Shown piece after piece: positions 52,701 to 59,507 of a DNA stretch of 64,000 nucleotides (its first letter is position 1; the number at the start of each line of letters is the position of its first letter). The position numbers and the translations under genes are program-made. Origin of the DNA: Phoronis australis (Eukaryota > Phoronida > Phoronidae); NCBI GenBank assembly GCA_002633005.1, contig NMRA01000040.1, positions 865,805 through 929,804 of the forward strand, in the 5' to 3' direction. The notes beneath the pieces were generated by a model, which ran no database searches, was not told the origin of the DNA, and worked only from the letters and a program-made list of their open reading frames with translations.

Positions 52701-54635
52701 AATGTGGACGAAATGGACGCCATAGCTGGGGGTAAGAGTGTTGCCTCACCAGAACCTTTGGTAGACTCTGTTTTTCTTAATGTGCGCTTGTGTGTGTGCC
52801 ATCATCCAATTGCCCAGCTGTCATTTTAAAGTTTCATAGATATGCTATATACAAAATGTTACAATTGGTATCAAGAGTGCTCTTTCCTGTGTGCAAAACT
52901 GATGTGGTTTACACAAAACTGATGTAGTTTGTTTTTACATGCTTTTACTTGCTGAATTTTTGTTGTCAAAAGTTTGTGAGCATATTTGGAGTTTGTGTCC
53001 TTTAATTTCTGTCACCTCAGTCCATTGGTTTGTCACCTGTTCTGGTCAAAAATATAACCTTGACTCTATTTTTGTTTTTGCACCCTCTTCGATGTCTGTT
53101 TTTACACAATCATAGAAAGTGTAGTCATGCTAGCACTGTCTTTCCTCTGGTCTTCATGTGTCAATTATCATCCTTCTGCCCACAGTGCTTTTTACCTGCC
53201 TTTTGTTTTGTGACTCCTTCCCTCTTCAGTGCAATTCATTTCTTGCTTTTCAGTGCCTGTAGCACAACGCAAGATTTAACATAAAGTACCACTATTGGTA
53301 GAAATGCATGGTTGACATTTTGTTATTTTTTAGAATAGGTGGGAACTATAGTTTTATTATGAAGGTAACCTCATAAATCATAACTACATGTATTTCCACA
53401 TGCACTCGAGAATGTAAAATGAAACCAAAACATTTACGTTTTGACACTGCATGTATTGGTCTGTGTCTGTAGTGCTGAAATTAAATTTTGTTTTTGGCTC
53501 TATCAATGTGTCTTTGCATACCTGCTGAAAAAGTCAAGCTGTATCCATGGTTTGTCTTGAGGCAACATTACTAGAATTCATCTGTCTGATCCTAAGCAGT
53601 AAACTGAACTAGCAACAGAAGCAGTCAATGAGCTCCATTCATCCCATAATGTAGGCATGCACATTTAAAACGCACACTCGTTCTAGTAAAAAGCCTCTAA
53701 AATATTCCATAACTTTACATTATTTTTTTAACTGTGTTGCATATGATTTTAATATTTAAATAAGATGTTGAAATATCTTTTATTTCCAAACTGCGTTTCA
53801 GCAATATGAGTGAGTTGTTGTGAATTCAATCTGAATTGTCACTGTTGCATCCAAGGTCATTCGTAACAGTATTGGTCATTTTCCAAGTGATGCTATAGTG
53901 TACATACTACAAACACGTTAGTGTAGTACTGTTTACATGCATATGCACATCATGTCAATACGTAAATGCACGAAAATGGACTAAATTATCAAGTGACTTT
54001 GGCTGCATTGTCGTTACTGTCACCATCATTTACGCTGATCTTGTCGTCGCTGTCTTGTGCCTTTGTATCTTTTGCTTTCAGATATCTTTGTTATTGTAAT
54101 CGTCTTCATAATTTTCATCACCCTTTTTGTTCAGTTTCACTAAGTGTTGCAGGCTAAAACACTTTGATCTAAGTGTTTATTTTACCATGTTGCATTTCAA
54201 ACTTGTTTCTTATTGCTAATCCCATATCAGTGGCTTTGTTTTTTTTGGGGGGAATTTCCCCCAAAGTCCATTTTGGTTGACTCTTACCTCAGAAACTGGC
54301 GTCTCATGCATAATGGTGCTGTGCAATATTGTAGATGCCTACCTGCCAAAGCTAAGCATTAGCAGGTTCAATGCAATCCATAGCTCTATGAGTAGCTGCA
54401 AGAAATGAGGTTATCTTAGTGCCAACTATACATAGTAAGGAGACTTTTGCTTGGTGTTTTTGACATACATGGGGTTCAAAACTTACTGTGTAATCGAATG
54501 TTGTTTCACTACTACATTTTTGTTTATTTCCTAGGTGGAAAGATGCAGCAAGATTTCAATGCAATGGATCTCGGAGGAATGGATAATGAGACAGGTGGTA
54601 ACATGGACAGTGATGACCTGGTGCCTAGTTTACAG
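13292..54635 (+). CDS. YAP1: YAP/Yorkie Hippo-pathway co-activator, six coding exons, 3' end outside window
   Basis: The gene model joins 13292-13716, 28171-28370, 29425-29624, 41201-41360, 52648-52731 and 54535-54635. Intron phases are 2, 1, 0, 1 and 1, and exon 6 ends on a complete codon; every junction is GT-AG and keeps one frame for 390 residues. In order the protein has a TEAD-binding region (about 15-63), WW1 (about 124-153), WW2 (about 176-205), a Gln-rich segment and Leu/Gln/Glu-rich coiled coil (about 212-275), and an acidic Ser-rich activation region. Five HxRxxS LATS-kinase sites are visible (Ser23, 71, 91, 115, 323). In known YAP proteins LATS phosphorylation drives 14-3-3 binding and turnover; unphosphorylated YAP enters the nucleus and activates TEAD targets. 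Two WW domains plus the coiled coil fit YAP/Yorkie rather than vertebrate TAZ. The expected terminal exon, ending in a PDZ ligand like vertebrate TWL, was not found up to 64000. Confidence 0.97.
13930..14550. mobile_element. Foldback element in YAP intron 1
   Basis: The left arm (about 13930-14200) and right arm (14291-14550) are inverted copies at roughly 75-80% identity, joined by a 90-base loop. The loop holds ATATGACGTCATAT (14238-14251), a perfect palindrome around a CRE, inside a longer imperfect palindrome CCAGG...CCTGG. No transposase is present. Shorter related segments continue to about 15060. It starts about 210 bases after the exon 1 donor. Confidence 0.75.
15978..17630. mobile_element. 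Long terminal-inverted-repeat element, intron 1
   Basis: TTCTAGGGTAAGTTGCGCCA at the left matches the inverted right end TGCGCAAGTTACCCTAGAA. Similarity extends inward about 150-180 bases per side, with shared inverted words such as GTAATTATTAGCTGC and the arm CTCCACTTAAAAGTGG seen at both 16180 and 17425. The 1.65-kb interior shows no transposase. Related partial ends continue to about 17780, so copies may be nested. Confidence 0.65.
17790..19870. other. Intron 1 sequence, nothing recognised
   Basis: No repeat family or coding segment was recognised. A minus-strand open frame at 18789-19166 (125 codons) has no motif I know and may be chance. Confidence 0.35.
19873..20688. mobile_element. 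hAT-like nonautonomous element, copy A
   Basis: The ends CAGGGCTTTATCCAGG and ATAAAGGCC form a short inverted repeat. Sequence is shared with the better-preserved copy at 28915-29364, including GGGCGTCCTTGCCAGGGCGT. Copy A carries about 350 extra internal bases. No transposase frame is seen. Confidence 0.6.
21154..22127 (+). mobile_element. Partial TIR element, copy 1 (relative of 41481-44012)
   Basis: The copy starts CATAGACATCGCATAGACC and ends near CATTATTCAACAGTTCC. It is about 85-90% identical to 41481-42437. The right-hand terminal inverted repeat seen in the intron 4 copy is absent here. Open frames such as 21211-21399 are shared by both copies but short. Confidence 0.7.
22448..22834 (-). 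other. Unassigned 128-codon open frame, minus strand
   Basis: The frame starts MNRVLVIEKCCVNIHVPS and ends ATTVADNNS. It is Lys/Cys-rich in the middle and has no motif I recognise. It is among the longest frames in the window not explained by exon 1 or the minisatellite, but its length is near what chance allows in 64 kb. It could be a retroelement scrap or noise. Confidence 0.2.
22914..23051. repeat. 69-bp perfect tandem duplication
   Basis: A 69-base segment beginning CAGTTCACTGGTGG and ending GTAGCCAGAC occurs twice head-to-tail without a visible difference. It is either very recent or an assembly artefact. Confidence 0.85.
23060..25250. other. Intron 1 sequence, nothing recognised
   Basis: Ordinary T/G-rich intron sequence without recognised repeats, RNA genes or coding segments. 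Confidence 0.35.
25257..25836. repeat. 36-bp minisatellite, 16 copies
   Basis: The unit GATTGTAACACTGGAGCC...GTGTTTTATGGTCTGT is repeated 16 times, with one 37-base and one 35-base copy. GCC and GGC variants of the fourth codon block alternate over much of the array, as do GTCTGT and GTCCAT endings, suggesting an older 72-base dimer. Because 36 is divisible by three and the unit lacks stops, several frames on both strands stay open (up to 162 codons); these are not genes. Confidence 0.95.
26700..26790 (+). other. tRNA-like sequence (pseudo-tRNA or SINE head)
   Basis: TGGTGCAGTGG (A-box-like), a D-stem GTGC...GCAC, and GAGTTCGACTC (B-box-like) are correctly spaced. GTATCA and TGATAC could pair as an acceptor stem but are too far from the A box. 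The anticodon stem is poor. A working tRNA is unlikely. Confidence 0.35.
26895..27040. mobile_element. Right end of a hAT-like MITE
   Basis: CCTAGATCCGCCACTG at 27025-27040 is the inverse of the left end at 10745. The preceding G-run and C-run sequence resembles the same family. No matching left end was found nearby. Confidence 0.5.
27340..28160. repeat. Degenerate tandem repeats before YAP exon 2
   Basis: Loosely related segments containing a GATGANATCAGTTGTCAC-like word recur near 27597, 27770, 27912 and 28003, often with CCTGTCATG-like and GGGTCC-like words. Spacing is irregular (about 90-170). The array ends at the exon 2 acceptor. Confidence 0.35.
28171..28370 (+). CDS. YAP1: YAP coding exon 2: end of WW1 and all of WW2
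   Basis: The acceptor is TTTTTCCAG|TCATG. The single leading T completes the split Asn codon (AA|T), giving YFL-NHVERITTWEDPR, so WW1 is closed with its second Trp (150) and Pro153. WW2 follows at about 176-205: LPPGWEQ (Trp180), VYFINH, then STSWHDPR (Trp202, Pro205). The linker is a 22-residue Ser/Gln-rich stretch. The donor is CAAC|GTAAGG, leaving one base of an Arg codon. WW domains bind PPxY partners such as LATS and AMOT proteins in known YAP systems. Exon length is 200 bases. A single exon carrying WW2 and half of WW1 means skipping it would disrupt both domains and shift the frame. Confidence 0.97.
28915..29364. mobile_element. hAT-like nonautonomous element, copy B, in intron 2
   Basis: The ends are CAGGCCTTTAT and ATAAAGGCCTG. 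TCCCTGT is found immediately outside both ends, shifted by one base, as expected for a slightly decayed 8-bp hAT target-site duplication. It fills almost half of the 1054-base intron 2 and ends about 60 bases before the exon 3 acceptor. Confidence 0.65.
29425..29624 (+). CDS. YAP1: YAP coding exon 3: Gln-rich tract and coiled coil
   Basis: The acceptor TTGCAG|GTATGC supplies two bases completing Arg209. The exon encodes MHQLQQQQQPPAQQQQQQ and then a heptad-like Leu/Gln/Glu/Lys-rich segment ending EKLKQRQEELARQ, matching the position and character of the YAP coiled coil (human EKERLRLKQQELLRQ). The donor CAG|GTTAGT ends on a complete codon (phase 0). The CAG/CAA tract mixes codons, so it is less prone to slippage than a pure CAG run. 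The coiled coil is the segment thought to mediate YAP self-association. Confidence 0.96.
30172..30372 (+). pseudogene. THAP zinc-finger remnant in copy 1
   Basis: ATG at 30172 opens MMCVVPACANHEAARRAG, then ISFFDFLERP. After a one-base shift, KLRKWLAVVKIENYAVN follows, and after another, a VCSGLHFVR-like end. This is the full THAP order: C-x4-C near the start, a hydrophobic F block, the invariant Trp in RKW, then C-x-x-(x)-H near the end. Frameshifts show it is not translated intact. THAP domains bind DNA and occur in P-element-type transposases and host regulators. Confidence 0.6.
31818..31933 (+). pseudogene. Second THAP-like N-terminus in copy 1
   Basis: ATG at 31818 opens MPFCMAPGCSNSSKK, then KGMVITYHR. 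The start M-x-x-C-x4-C-S-N and the later TYHR resemble the opening of a THAP domain, and differ from the remnant at 30172. The frame ends after about 38 codons, so only the N-terminal half exists. This segment is absent from the 54.8-kb copy. Confidence 0.45.
32292..32292. other. Unresolved base (N) at start of a duplicated block
   Basis: The sequence right after this N (GAAACAAAGTCTGTCTCACT) repeats 30963 onward nearly exactly for several hundred bases, with a short internal deletion. See findings. Confidence 0.9.
33038..33063. repeat. 10-bp perfect hairpin
   Basis: ACTTGGCGAA and TTCGCCAAGT pair around a six-base loop. It lies 115 bases beyond the THAP element in intron 3. Confidence 0.6.
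33070..36600. other. Intron 3 sequence, nothing recognised
   Basis: T-rich intron sequence. I looked for a small phase-0 YAP exon between exons 3 and 4 and saw none that resembles known YAP sequence. Confidence 0.35.
36600..37357 (-). mobile_element. Partial TACCGTATTCGCC-end element (left half, inverted)
   Basis: The stretch ends GGCGAATACGGTA at 37357 and matches 48797-49510 in reverse, including GGCGGTTATTACGGCG and TTGATAAATTGAAGA. The other half of the element is missing; an N lies at 36613 near the break. Confidence 0.7.
37370..39170. other. Intron 3 sequence, nothing recognised
   Basis: Open frames at 37902-38243 and 38522-38809 are Phe/Leu/Val-rich, as expected of T-rich intron sequence, and show no domain. 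Confidence 0.3.
39179..39545 (-). mobile_element. Partial TACCGTATTCGCC-end element (right half, inverted)
   Basis: It begins ACCGTATTCGCCCTAATAA and matches 49915-50296 in reverse, with shared words CCGTTGAAACC, GGGTGAAAT and GAAATCCCAGGG. The inner part is lost. It is separate from the left-half fragment at 36600-37357. Confidence 0.65.
39957..40290 (+). pseudogene. MADF-like partner protein of a PIF/Harbinger element, 3'-truncated
   Basis: An acidic stretch with ESDHQS precedes DWLGDHPELYNKKRNAYKD and then KKNSAWAEPAARLDKPV...WYR. Spacing of DWL..HPELY, YKD, W and WYR matches the MADF/Myb-like second protein of Harbinger elements, which recruits the transposase to DNA. The domain breaks off at WYR, where the sequence switches into the inverted transposase gene (about 40285-40295). 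The upstream 39700-39910 is GC-rich with repeated GCGGTGCCAC-like words. Confidence 0.65.
40290..40967 (-). pseudogene. PIF/Harbinger transposase, broken and truncated
   Basis: The minus-strand frame from ATG 40967 reads MRRRRRARRRRCWVRPWLGY, then EDPASFQNFL, FDELLAMVGPRI and LAASFRFLAFGDT, the standard N-terminal order of HARBI1-type nucleases. After a frame break come VCQAIADAFKDEV, NEWKAV, GALDGKRVDIRK, GSLFHNYKGFYS and LVLIGLVDTDYQFLWIDVG, the first part of the DDE catalytic domain with its first Asp in GALDG and second in LVDTD. Stops interrupt at two points. The C-terminal third including the catalytic Glu is missing, because the gene runs directly into the end of the MADF remnant. It cannot be active. 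Confidence 0.85.
41010..41081. repeat. Two adjacent palindromes before YAP exon 4
   Basis: TACATTTTAGG (41010-41020) pairs with CCTAAAATGTA (41034-41044). Next, CGTAAAATATAACAA and TTGTTACATTTTACG (41052-41081) pair at 14 of 15 positions with no loop. They may be the Harbinger terminal region or a separate MITE. They lie 120-190 bases upstream of the exon 4 acceptor. Confidence 0.65.
41201..41381 (+). CDS. YAP1: YAP coding exon 4: activation region with C-terminal LATS site and DSG motif; two possible donors
   Basis: The acceptor is a pyrimidine-rich run ending TTTTACAG|TGC, phase 0. The exon starts CNMLQEQMVRSS and reaches SSVDPFLGQDFHTRQESADSGLG. This aligns with human YAP around NSSDPFLN...HSRDESTDSGLS: HTRQES is the fifth HxRxxS site (Ser323) and DSG (325-327) is the phosphodegron start. 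Two donors keep the same phase: 41360|GTGAGC and 41381|GTAATG, 21 bases apart. The first gives GLG-GMGTNYS, closer to known YAP spacing. The second inserts seven residues (EHSSCIG). No exon was recognised in the 11.6-kb intron upstream; a small one could have been missed. Confidence 0.95.
41481..44012. mobile_element. 2.5-kb TIR element in intron 4
   Basis: CATAGACATCACATAGATCG at the left is mirrored by GATGTCTATG at 44003-44012. Similarity continues about 85-90 bases inward, including the inverted pair CTATTGGAGAGTGTTACAC and TAACACTTTCTAATA. The first 957 bases match 21154-22127. The interior (about 42430-43270) contains GTCGCAAAATGCG-like repeats that look like a further insertion; 43270-43410 relates to 6530-6800. 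No transposase frame is seen. It starts 100 bases after the exon 4 donors. Confidence 0.65.
44020..45100. other. Intron 4 sequence, nothing recognised
   Basis: AT-rich sequence with small open frames of no known similarity. Confidence 0.35.
45104..45233. repeat. 65-bp perfect tandem duplication
   Basis: A 65-base segment beginning GTTATGACTTGGCAGAGATA and ending CTCTTTTT occurs twice head-to-tail. It is recent or an assembly artefact. Confidence 0.85.
45240..45720 (+). repeat. Decayed copies of the CTCF-like monomer
   Basis: GTGCCCAGTTGTGGCAAT (45356), GTGCTTCCTTGTGGTAAT (45481) and TCTCCCATAGTGGCAAAT (45589) are followed by T-rich sequence and CAATATCTAC-like words, as in the better copies at 47.6-48.8 kb. 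Spacing is 108-125. Confidence 0.5.
45730..47370. other. Intron 4 sequence, nothing recognised
   Basis: Ordinary AT-rich intron; no repeat or coding segment identified. Confidence 0.35.
47379..47443. repeat. (CA/CG)n alternating purine-pyrimidine tract
   Basis: About 65 bases of nearly uninterrupted CA and CG dinucleotides, including CACGCGCGCGCGCACACACA. Such tracts favour Z-DNA and are length-variable. Confidence 0.9.
47640..48790 (+). repeat. Trimeric repeat array with CTCF-like cores (right array)
   Basis: The left edge is the palindrome CCACATATTTATATGTGG and a GTCCGTCCGTCCGGGCGGCG run. Three monomer types then alternate with CTAGTGG-type cores near 47849, 48003, 48153, 48295, 48442, 48588 and 48730, spaced 142-154 bases; the trimer period is about 440-445. 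The core at 48442-48455, read on the minus strand, is CCACTAGGTGGTGC (13 of 14 against CCASYAGRKGGCRS). The monomers share CTGTATCTTC and AATTTTCATAAAATTTGG-like words. This is the inverse of 1141-2960. Confidence 0.75.
48797..50296. mobile_element. 1.5-kb nonautonomous DNA element with TACCGTATTCGCC ends
   Basis: TACCGTATTCGCCATAATAA at the left is the inverse of TTATTACGGCGAATACGGTA at the right. Similarity continues with CCGCCCA on both ends. Halves of the same family are at 36600-37357 and 39179-39545, and a rearranged copy at 51116-52309. The interior has no transposase; the open frame 49004-49246 is shared with the 37-kb half but is short. Confidence 0.8.
50330..50930 (+). repeat. Further CTCF-like monomers
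   Basis: Cores CAATCTAGTGGCCATTTT (50364), AGCCCTAGTGACAATTTT (50488), CCCCTTAGTGGCAGC (50630) and GCCCTCTGGTGGCTATTTT (50811) recur at 124-181 bases. They continue the 47.6-kb array beyond the inserted element at 48797-50296, which therefore landed inside the array. Confidence 0.6.
51116..52309. mobile_element. Rearranged TACCGTATTCGCC-family element enclosing CTCF-like monomers
   Basis: The left end reads CATATTCGCCCTAATAACCC and the right end GGGCGAATACCGTA. Near the left, GAAACGGGTGAAAT and ACCTAGGATTCATCAAAG match 39.2 and 50.2 kb. Between about 51245 and 51660 the sequence is monomer-like (ACCCCCTGTGGGGCATTTT near 51504; CTCAAAAAC words), so the two repeat families are interleaved. Confidence 0.6.
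52648..52731 (+). CDS. YAP1: YAP coding exon 5: conserved PRTP...F..VDEMD segment
   Basis: This 84-base exon lies between AACAG|GTGGC and GGGG|GTAAGA. Its two leading bases complete a Gly codon. It encodes GMGTNYSLPRTPEGFLTNV then DEMDAIAGG, which matches human YAP SVPRTPDDFLNSVDEMDTG almost residue for residue. Both flanking introns are phase 1, so this exon can be skipped without a frame shift (84 = 28 codons). Vertebrate YAP isoforms also vary in this part of the protein. Confidence 0.95.
52740..54530. other. Intron 5, nothing recognised
   Basis: T-rich intron sequence without recognised repeats or RNA genes. A G-run after T8 lies at about 54250. Confidence 0.4.
54535..54635 (+). CDS. YAP1: YAP coding exon 6: acidic segment ending in PSLQ
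   Basis: The acceptor is TTTATTTCCTAG|GTGG and the donor CAG|GTGAGT. The product runs GGKMQQDFNAMDLGGMD, then an Asp/Asn/Gly-rich stretch, and ends DDLVPSLQ, matching human EELMPSLQ just before the terminal exon. The codon at the donor is complete, so the last exon should start in phase 0 and encode a short tail with a C-terminal PDZ ligand. None was found downstream to 64000. Confidence 0.93.
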
Positions 54636-54843
54636 GTGAGTGCTCCAGGTGGCATTATTGTACAACTGGTTCCTGTGACTCGTCTCCAGAGCCACTAGTG
54701 GATACCAAACAAAATTATACTGCCTGTGTGGGTCATTGTGTGTTTGATGTTGTATAGTAGTAGCAAGACCCAATGTTCACATCTTGAGTTGCCACTGATT
54801 TAAGCACTTGTCTTCCATGAATATGAGAGGTCAGATGTATTAA

Positions 54844-57709
54844 AGGAAAATGCCACTCGATTTAATTAGTCTTTTTACCATCTTAATTATTCTATATCCA
54901 TATCACCTTGTATACGGTCGATCTTACCTTGCCGAGAGGTGTCCCATTAACTTGTGAGGAAGGTGAGAAACGCAGTGACATCAGTGGTTCTTCTGCAGAG
55001 TTGAGTGCCGTTATGGTGTGGTGTATCTTTCCCGCTTGTGCAAATTATGAAGATGCGAGGATAGCGGGTTTATTGTTTTTCGATTTCCTCGAGAGCTCAT
55101 AATGCTTCAGAAGTAGCATGCGGTAGTGAAGAATGAAAAGTACGCCCTTAATACAAAGTAAGAGGCCACCGGTGAAACTTCTCCATACCGTGTCTGTAAG
55201 TGGCTTGCATTTTGTCAGATCGGTTGTTGATCAGTTGATTATTGAGAATTGGAGTTGGCCATGAAAACATAAATGACTAAAATTAATTGAAGGCTCGAGA
55301 ACATAACGTTTTATATAACCTGTTTGATGACTGACTTGTTCGTGAGGTTTGGTCCTCGGGATGTTTTTACCAGTCACTTCTTTTTCTTTTCCCTAAAAAT
55401 GATGTAAGCACACCTCTGTTTAGGTGCGGTGCAAAATCAGGCTGGTCCGTGAGACACATTTGCTCTTCTCCAAGAAGGCGTATCACTTGCGGAATTTCGT
55501 GGCAGCAAGCGCAACCGTCGGTCGTTTCCATTATCATGCAGTTAGCTCACTGACACCATGACAAGTCATTCAAACGGTTTTCGGAACTATTCATGTGTTC
55601 TGCTTTTTGTGCCCGTTCAGGGAGCCTCTCTATTATTTCTTTATCAGTGTGTTCCGGTTCGAAATGATAGCCTGTGAAATAGTAATGATCGATCTGTGAA
55701 GTCTTTGTCGGATGAGCACTCATTTAAGTCAGGATTGCAAGTTCCCATGATGACATTTATTATAATTTTGCATTTTCTTTCAAAATGAATTATTCTCACC
55801 CTAACAAATGTTTATATAAAATTGAAACAAATTCTAACTCTGTAATGCCTTGGAGTGTTCGCCGTGAGTGCAGATGTTTTAAGAAGTCAGCAATGAATAG
55901 ATCACTGCGTTACTGGCTTTAGATGCAATAAACTGATTGATTGGACACCGAGGCCGTGTGAGCGCATGATAACTCAGTGTTTGCTGACAGAAGCAAACAA
56001 TAACTCATTTATATCCTATGGTCAGATGATAGAGGAATCTTTATTTAGATATTCATATACATTCGAATCATTCTTACTGTACAACTTTTGCTGTGATGAT
56101 TCTGTGGAAGGATAACCTGACTTTGCGACCCCCGACAAGCTATAGTAAGTAGATTTACAGTTTCGCGACTAATTCACCAAAATAATCATGTGCACATAAT
56201 TTTTTTCTTTGGTTCACTAGTAAAGTCTTTTTGTGACAGGAAGTTTAGTTTCCAACTTTGGCTGGTTTATGTTCACGATGTCTTCAATCTGGTCGCAATG
56301 GGCCTGATCGGGTTCCGAGCTGGGATAGCAAGCGTTTTGTGCGTTAAGAACTCAAAAAAATCGCAAGTTTAACATTACAACCCACAGGTATGTTCTCGAT
56401 CTCCTGTCTGTATTTCACAGATGAATAATATGAATTTATCACCGAACAGACCCTAAACTCCACTTGGTTAAATTGACCTAAAGTACTGAACTTCGTATGT
56501 TCAAACACCTAAAAATCTGTAACAGCGAAGTAAAGTAACGCGTTTGTTCAATAACTGTCAGACGATTGACTGGGTTTGTTTCAAAGGTAGCTATGCTTTG
56601 AGATTGTGCGTAGATGGAGAGTGAATAATCAAATCCAATTTATTATATGATAACCCCTAATTAGACAAGTCAAACCTGTTGTTGATTAAGTAATCAACTA
56701 CAAAGAAGAGTACTACGCTAGCGCCCTCTTTAAAGATTACTTCAATCAATCAACCAAAATAATCAAATGTGTTATCTGCTATCCAGGCTAGGACTCTCCA
56801 CTTGTTGGACGTCTGTCCTGTTGGTGAATCTTCGAACTGCACTCACTGTATAGCGACAGTGTACATGCTGGTCACTGTCTCTGGTGATGCAACACTTGCA
56901 GGCAATTTCTTCTACCCGCGATTCTTCTTGCTGGTCACAGTCTCTGGCTGGTGATGCAACACTTCAGGTAGTATCTTACTACCCACGATGCAAGTGACAA
57001 GCTCTTAGTTAACTTCCTGTTCTGTTCGTTAACCCTTGCCCTTGCCAATATTCTTTCTAGAATCTTCCACGAGATGGCTCTGTCGTACAATTTTCCTCTG
57101 TACACTGTAGCAAGTCTTTATGCTTCAACTGCTGTAGCGCATCTAAATTTCTTTTTGATTTTAACCCATATAATATAATTATTCAGTGATTGGCTAATAA
57201 AAACCACATGATCATATCCAATCATATCATTGGCTGTTATAGTTTGTTCTCAGAATTTTTTAGAATCTCTAGAGTACTTTGACCCCAGAACTCAAAGTTG
57301 TAAACACCATTTAAAAACTAGATTTTGACGTTAAGTACATGTCAACAAGTCTGACTCCATGATTTAAAAGTACACATGCACAAATTGTGGGCAACTTAAA
57401 ATGGATCTATTCTTACTAATTACTTAATCAATATTTATTCTGACAAAGTTGATGTATTTGTAAAGGTTTTACATCGAATTTTGATGATTTATTTGTGTAA
57501 AACGACAAATTCAAGCAATGAGCTGTCACCAGTATGCGTGTCGTGAACTGCTGAACAGACTGCATTCGAACCGCTGACGTCATTGGTTAATTTCACTGCC
57601 TCCATTTGCCATCAGGTGTCAGGTAAAAGAGCTGTCCTTGGTGTTATCGAGTGGAACTACTTAATGGAAATTGATACAAACTAGGTTGTTTTTTGGGTGG
57701 CATTCTCCT
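54844..57709. mobile_element. TTAA-flanked THAP-bearing element, copy 2
   Basis: It is flanked by TTAA at 54840-54843 and 57710-57713 and has ends AGGAAAATGCCACTC and GGGTGGCATTCTCCT. It is about 85% similar to 29915-32919 over both ends. It carries its own insertion (about 56560-57450) with a ~65-base imperfect tandem repeat (TGCTGGTCACTGTCTCTGG, 56867 and 56930), and lacks the second THAP-like frame of copy 1. It lies 208 bases after exon 6. Confidence 0.75.
55012..55225 (+). pseudogene. THAP zinc-finger remnant in copy 2
   Basis: The frame reads MVWCIFPACANYEDARIAG, then LLFFDFLESS, equivalent to the copy 1 THAP start with C-x4-C and the FFDF block kept. The downstream Trp region and the Cys-His end (GTCTGTAAGTGGCTTGCATT) are present but frameshifted. 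Keeping the same start in two diverged elements supports a real ancestral THAP protein. Confidence 0.55.
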
Positions 57710-57719
57710 TTAATATAAT

Positions 57720-59005
57720 TTTCAGTTAAAAGAAGTATTTTATGATTTCTGAAGAAATATAGCAGCTGTTTTTTCTAGTGACATTAAGGTTTTGTTATTC
57801 ACCCACATATGTGCCATTATCTCTATCAGGTTTTTAATCAATTTAATGTCATCATTATAATATGACTATTTGTTGCAACTGCACAAACTGCTATAATCCT
57901 TTGAAGCACTAATTGTTGAAAAATAATTAAAAGGCAATTGGATGCAATAACGGTTTGTTCAAGTCTTCAGAGTTGTGGGGGAGAATGTTTCTGCCTATAG
58001 TTCCTCGAAAAAGACTGATGACGGGAGGAGTCGGGAAATTCGAGGCGACTATAAACAAGACTACTTATTGAAGTTTCCTCTTTTATGATGCTTTTATTGC
58101 ATCTCCTATGTACATTAATTTTACCTTATTTCAACAGGTACCAGTAGCGATCTGTTAATGCTTGAAGGTGCAACCTGCCCACACCCTCTGTCAAAAACAA
58201 TTTTTGATTTACCGTACTCGTCCAGGTTACAGCCCATGCTTGGTTTATCGCCCAATGCCCAATTTTTTATGATCGAGACTTCCATAAAAGTATCTGTGCT
58301 TCTGTGAACGTTCTTCGCACAAAATTAAGATTCCAAAACGTGCGCAACTCGCTTACCTTTCTGTGACAATCAATCAGTTTTAGCGGAACCTGTACCTTGC
58401 CTTAATACGGCCGTAAAATACCCATATTCTCATGCCCTTTACTGAAGGGGACACAATTGTTTCCTTTGTCTCACACTTGGAACTCGTGTCGGCATTTACT
58501 GATCACTGAGACAGTGCTTGTCGAATGTATTTCATTTGCTGTAGAAGAACCAACAAAGCAGTACTTGACAGGGAAATCATGTCCTCGGCCAACCTCTCTG
58601 TGATTCCCCGTGACAGCACACGAAATATAATCACCCTGAGCATTTATATAAGAAAAGACATGGTCCATTGTGACAAGCCAACTTGTGTCGCTCTTCCGTA
58701 TTGGTTAAATGCATGTTTTTAATGACTTTCACTCCTGACACCAACCAAACGCAAGAGCCCAAAAAATCAACTTGTCATTATCCCAAGTCGAACATTCTGT
58801 CTTCATTTTACGTGGTAAAATACTTATTTTTTTAACTTTTGATTTGCCTAATGACTTTTTACGAGATGTGTTTGCTTCATTATTTTGGCTGCTGACCGAG
58901 TACCCCTATTGCCTAATAGTAGTATGTCCGATTGTTGAGCTGTGCTTTGAAGACAGCAGTGTTGGCTTTGAACTAAAAAAGAAATGTACAATGTATATAA
59001 AATGA
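57720..59005. other. Post-exon 6 sequence; no YAP terminal exon found
   Basis: A convincing-looking acceptor (TTATTTCAACAG at 58126-58137) leads into a frame with a stop after six codons in the required phase, so it is not the YAP 3' exon. The left end of a TIR element starts at 58210. Confidence 0.4.
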
Positions 59006-59011
59006 TACATT

Positions 59012-59133
59012 GTTCAAAGTATTCACAAAGAAGTCCTGTCAATCATTAGCAGTACTTGGTTGCCTAAGGAAGTTCAAAGTATTCAGTACTGAAGAAGACC
59101 TGTCAATCATTAGCAGGTGCTTGGTTGCCTAGG
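59012..59133. repeat. Imperfect ~60-bp tandem duplication
   Basis: GTTCAAAGTATTCA...CTTGGTTGCCTAAG at 59012-59068 is repeated at 59072-59133 with a small insertion. Confidence 0.75.
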
Positions 59134-59507
59134 TGTCCAGGGGGAAGCAAATCTTTACACAATCAGTGCTTCCCTTAAAAATACACCGCTAACTAGCGGA
59201 GTCTTGTTTGATCTGTCTTTTCTCTCAAGAAACTTGCCCTACTGAACGCACACCTACCTGTAGGAATACCTTAGTTCTGTGTGTGCTTACAGTGATGTTA
59301 TCTGCCTCAGTAGTTGTCAGGCTTCTATGTAGTCTGACGTCTTGTCGCCACTTCTTCATAACAGCTAAACCAGGATCCTCTTCTTCCTGCCGTACTCTAA
59401 CTAGTTGAAAGCGTAGCTTGATGCCGTCAGATGGCATCCAGCTTCCTTGACTCCTTTCGACCCTAAACCATAACGGTCTTCACTGGTGGGTCCACAGTGG
59501 CGGCCAA

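Noticed and set aside
58126-58200. Possible YAP last exon after TTATTTCAACAG
   Set aside because: In phase 0 it stops after six codons; the frame reading TSSDLLMLEG does not fit the phase left by exon 6 and lacks a PDZ-ligand end.
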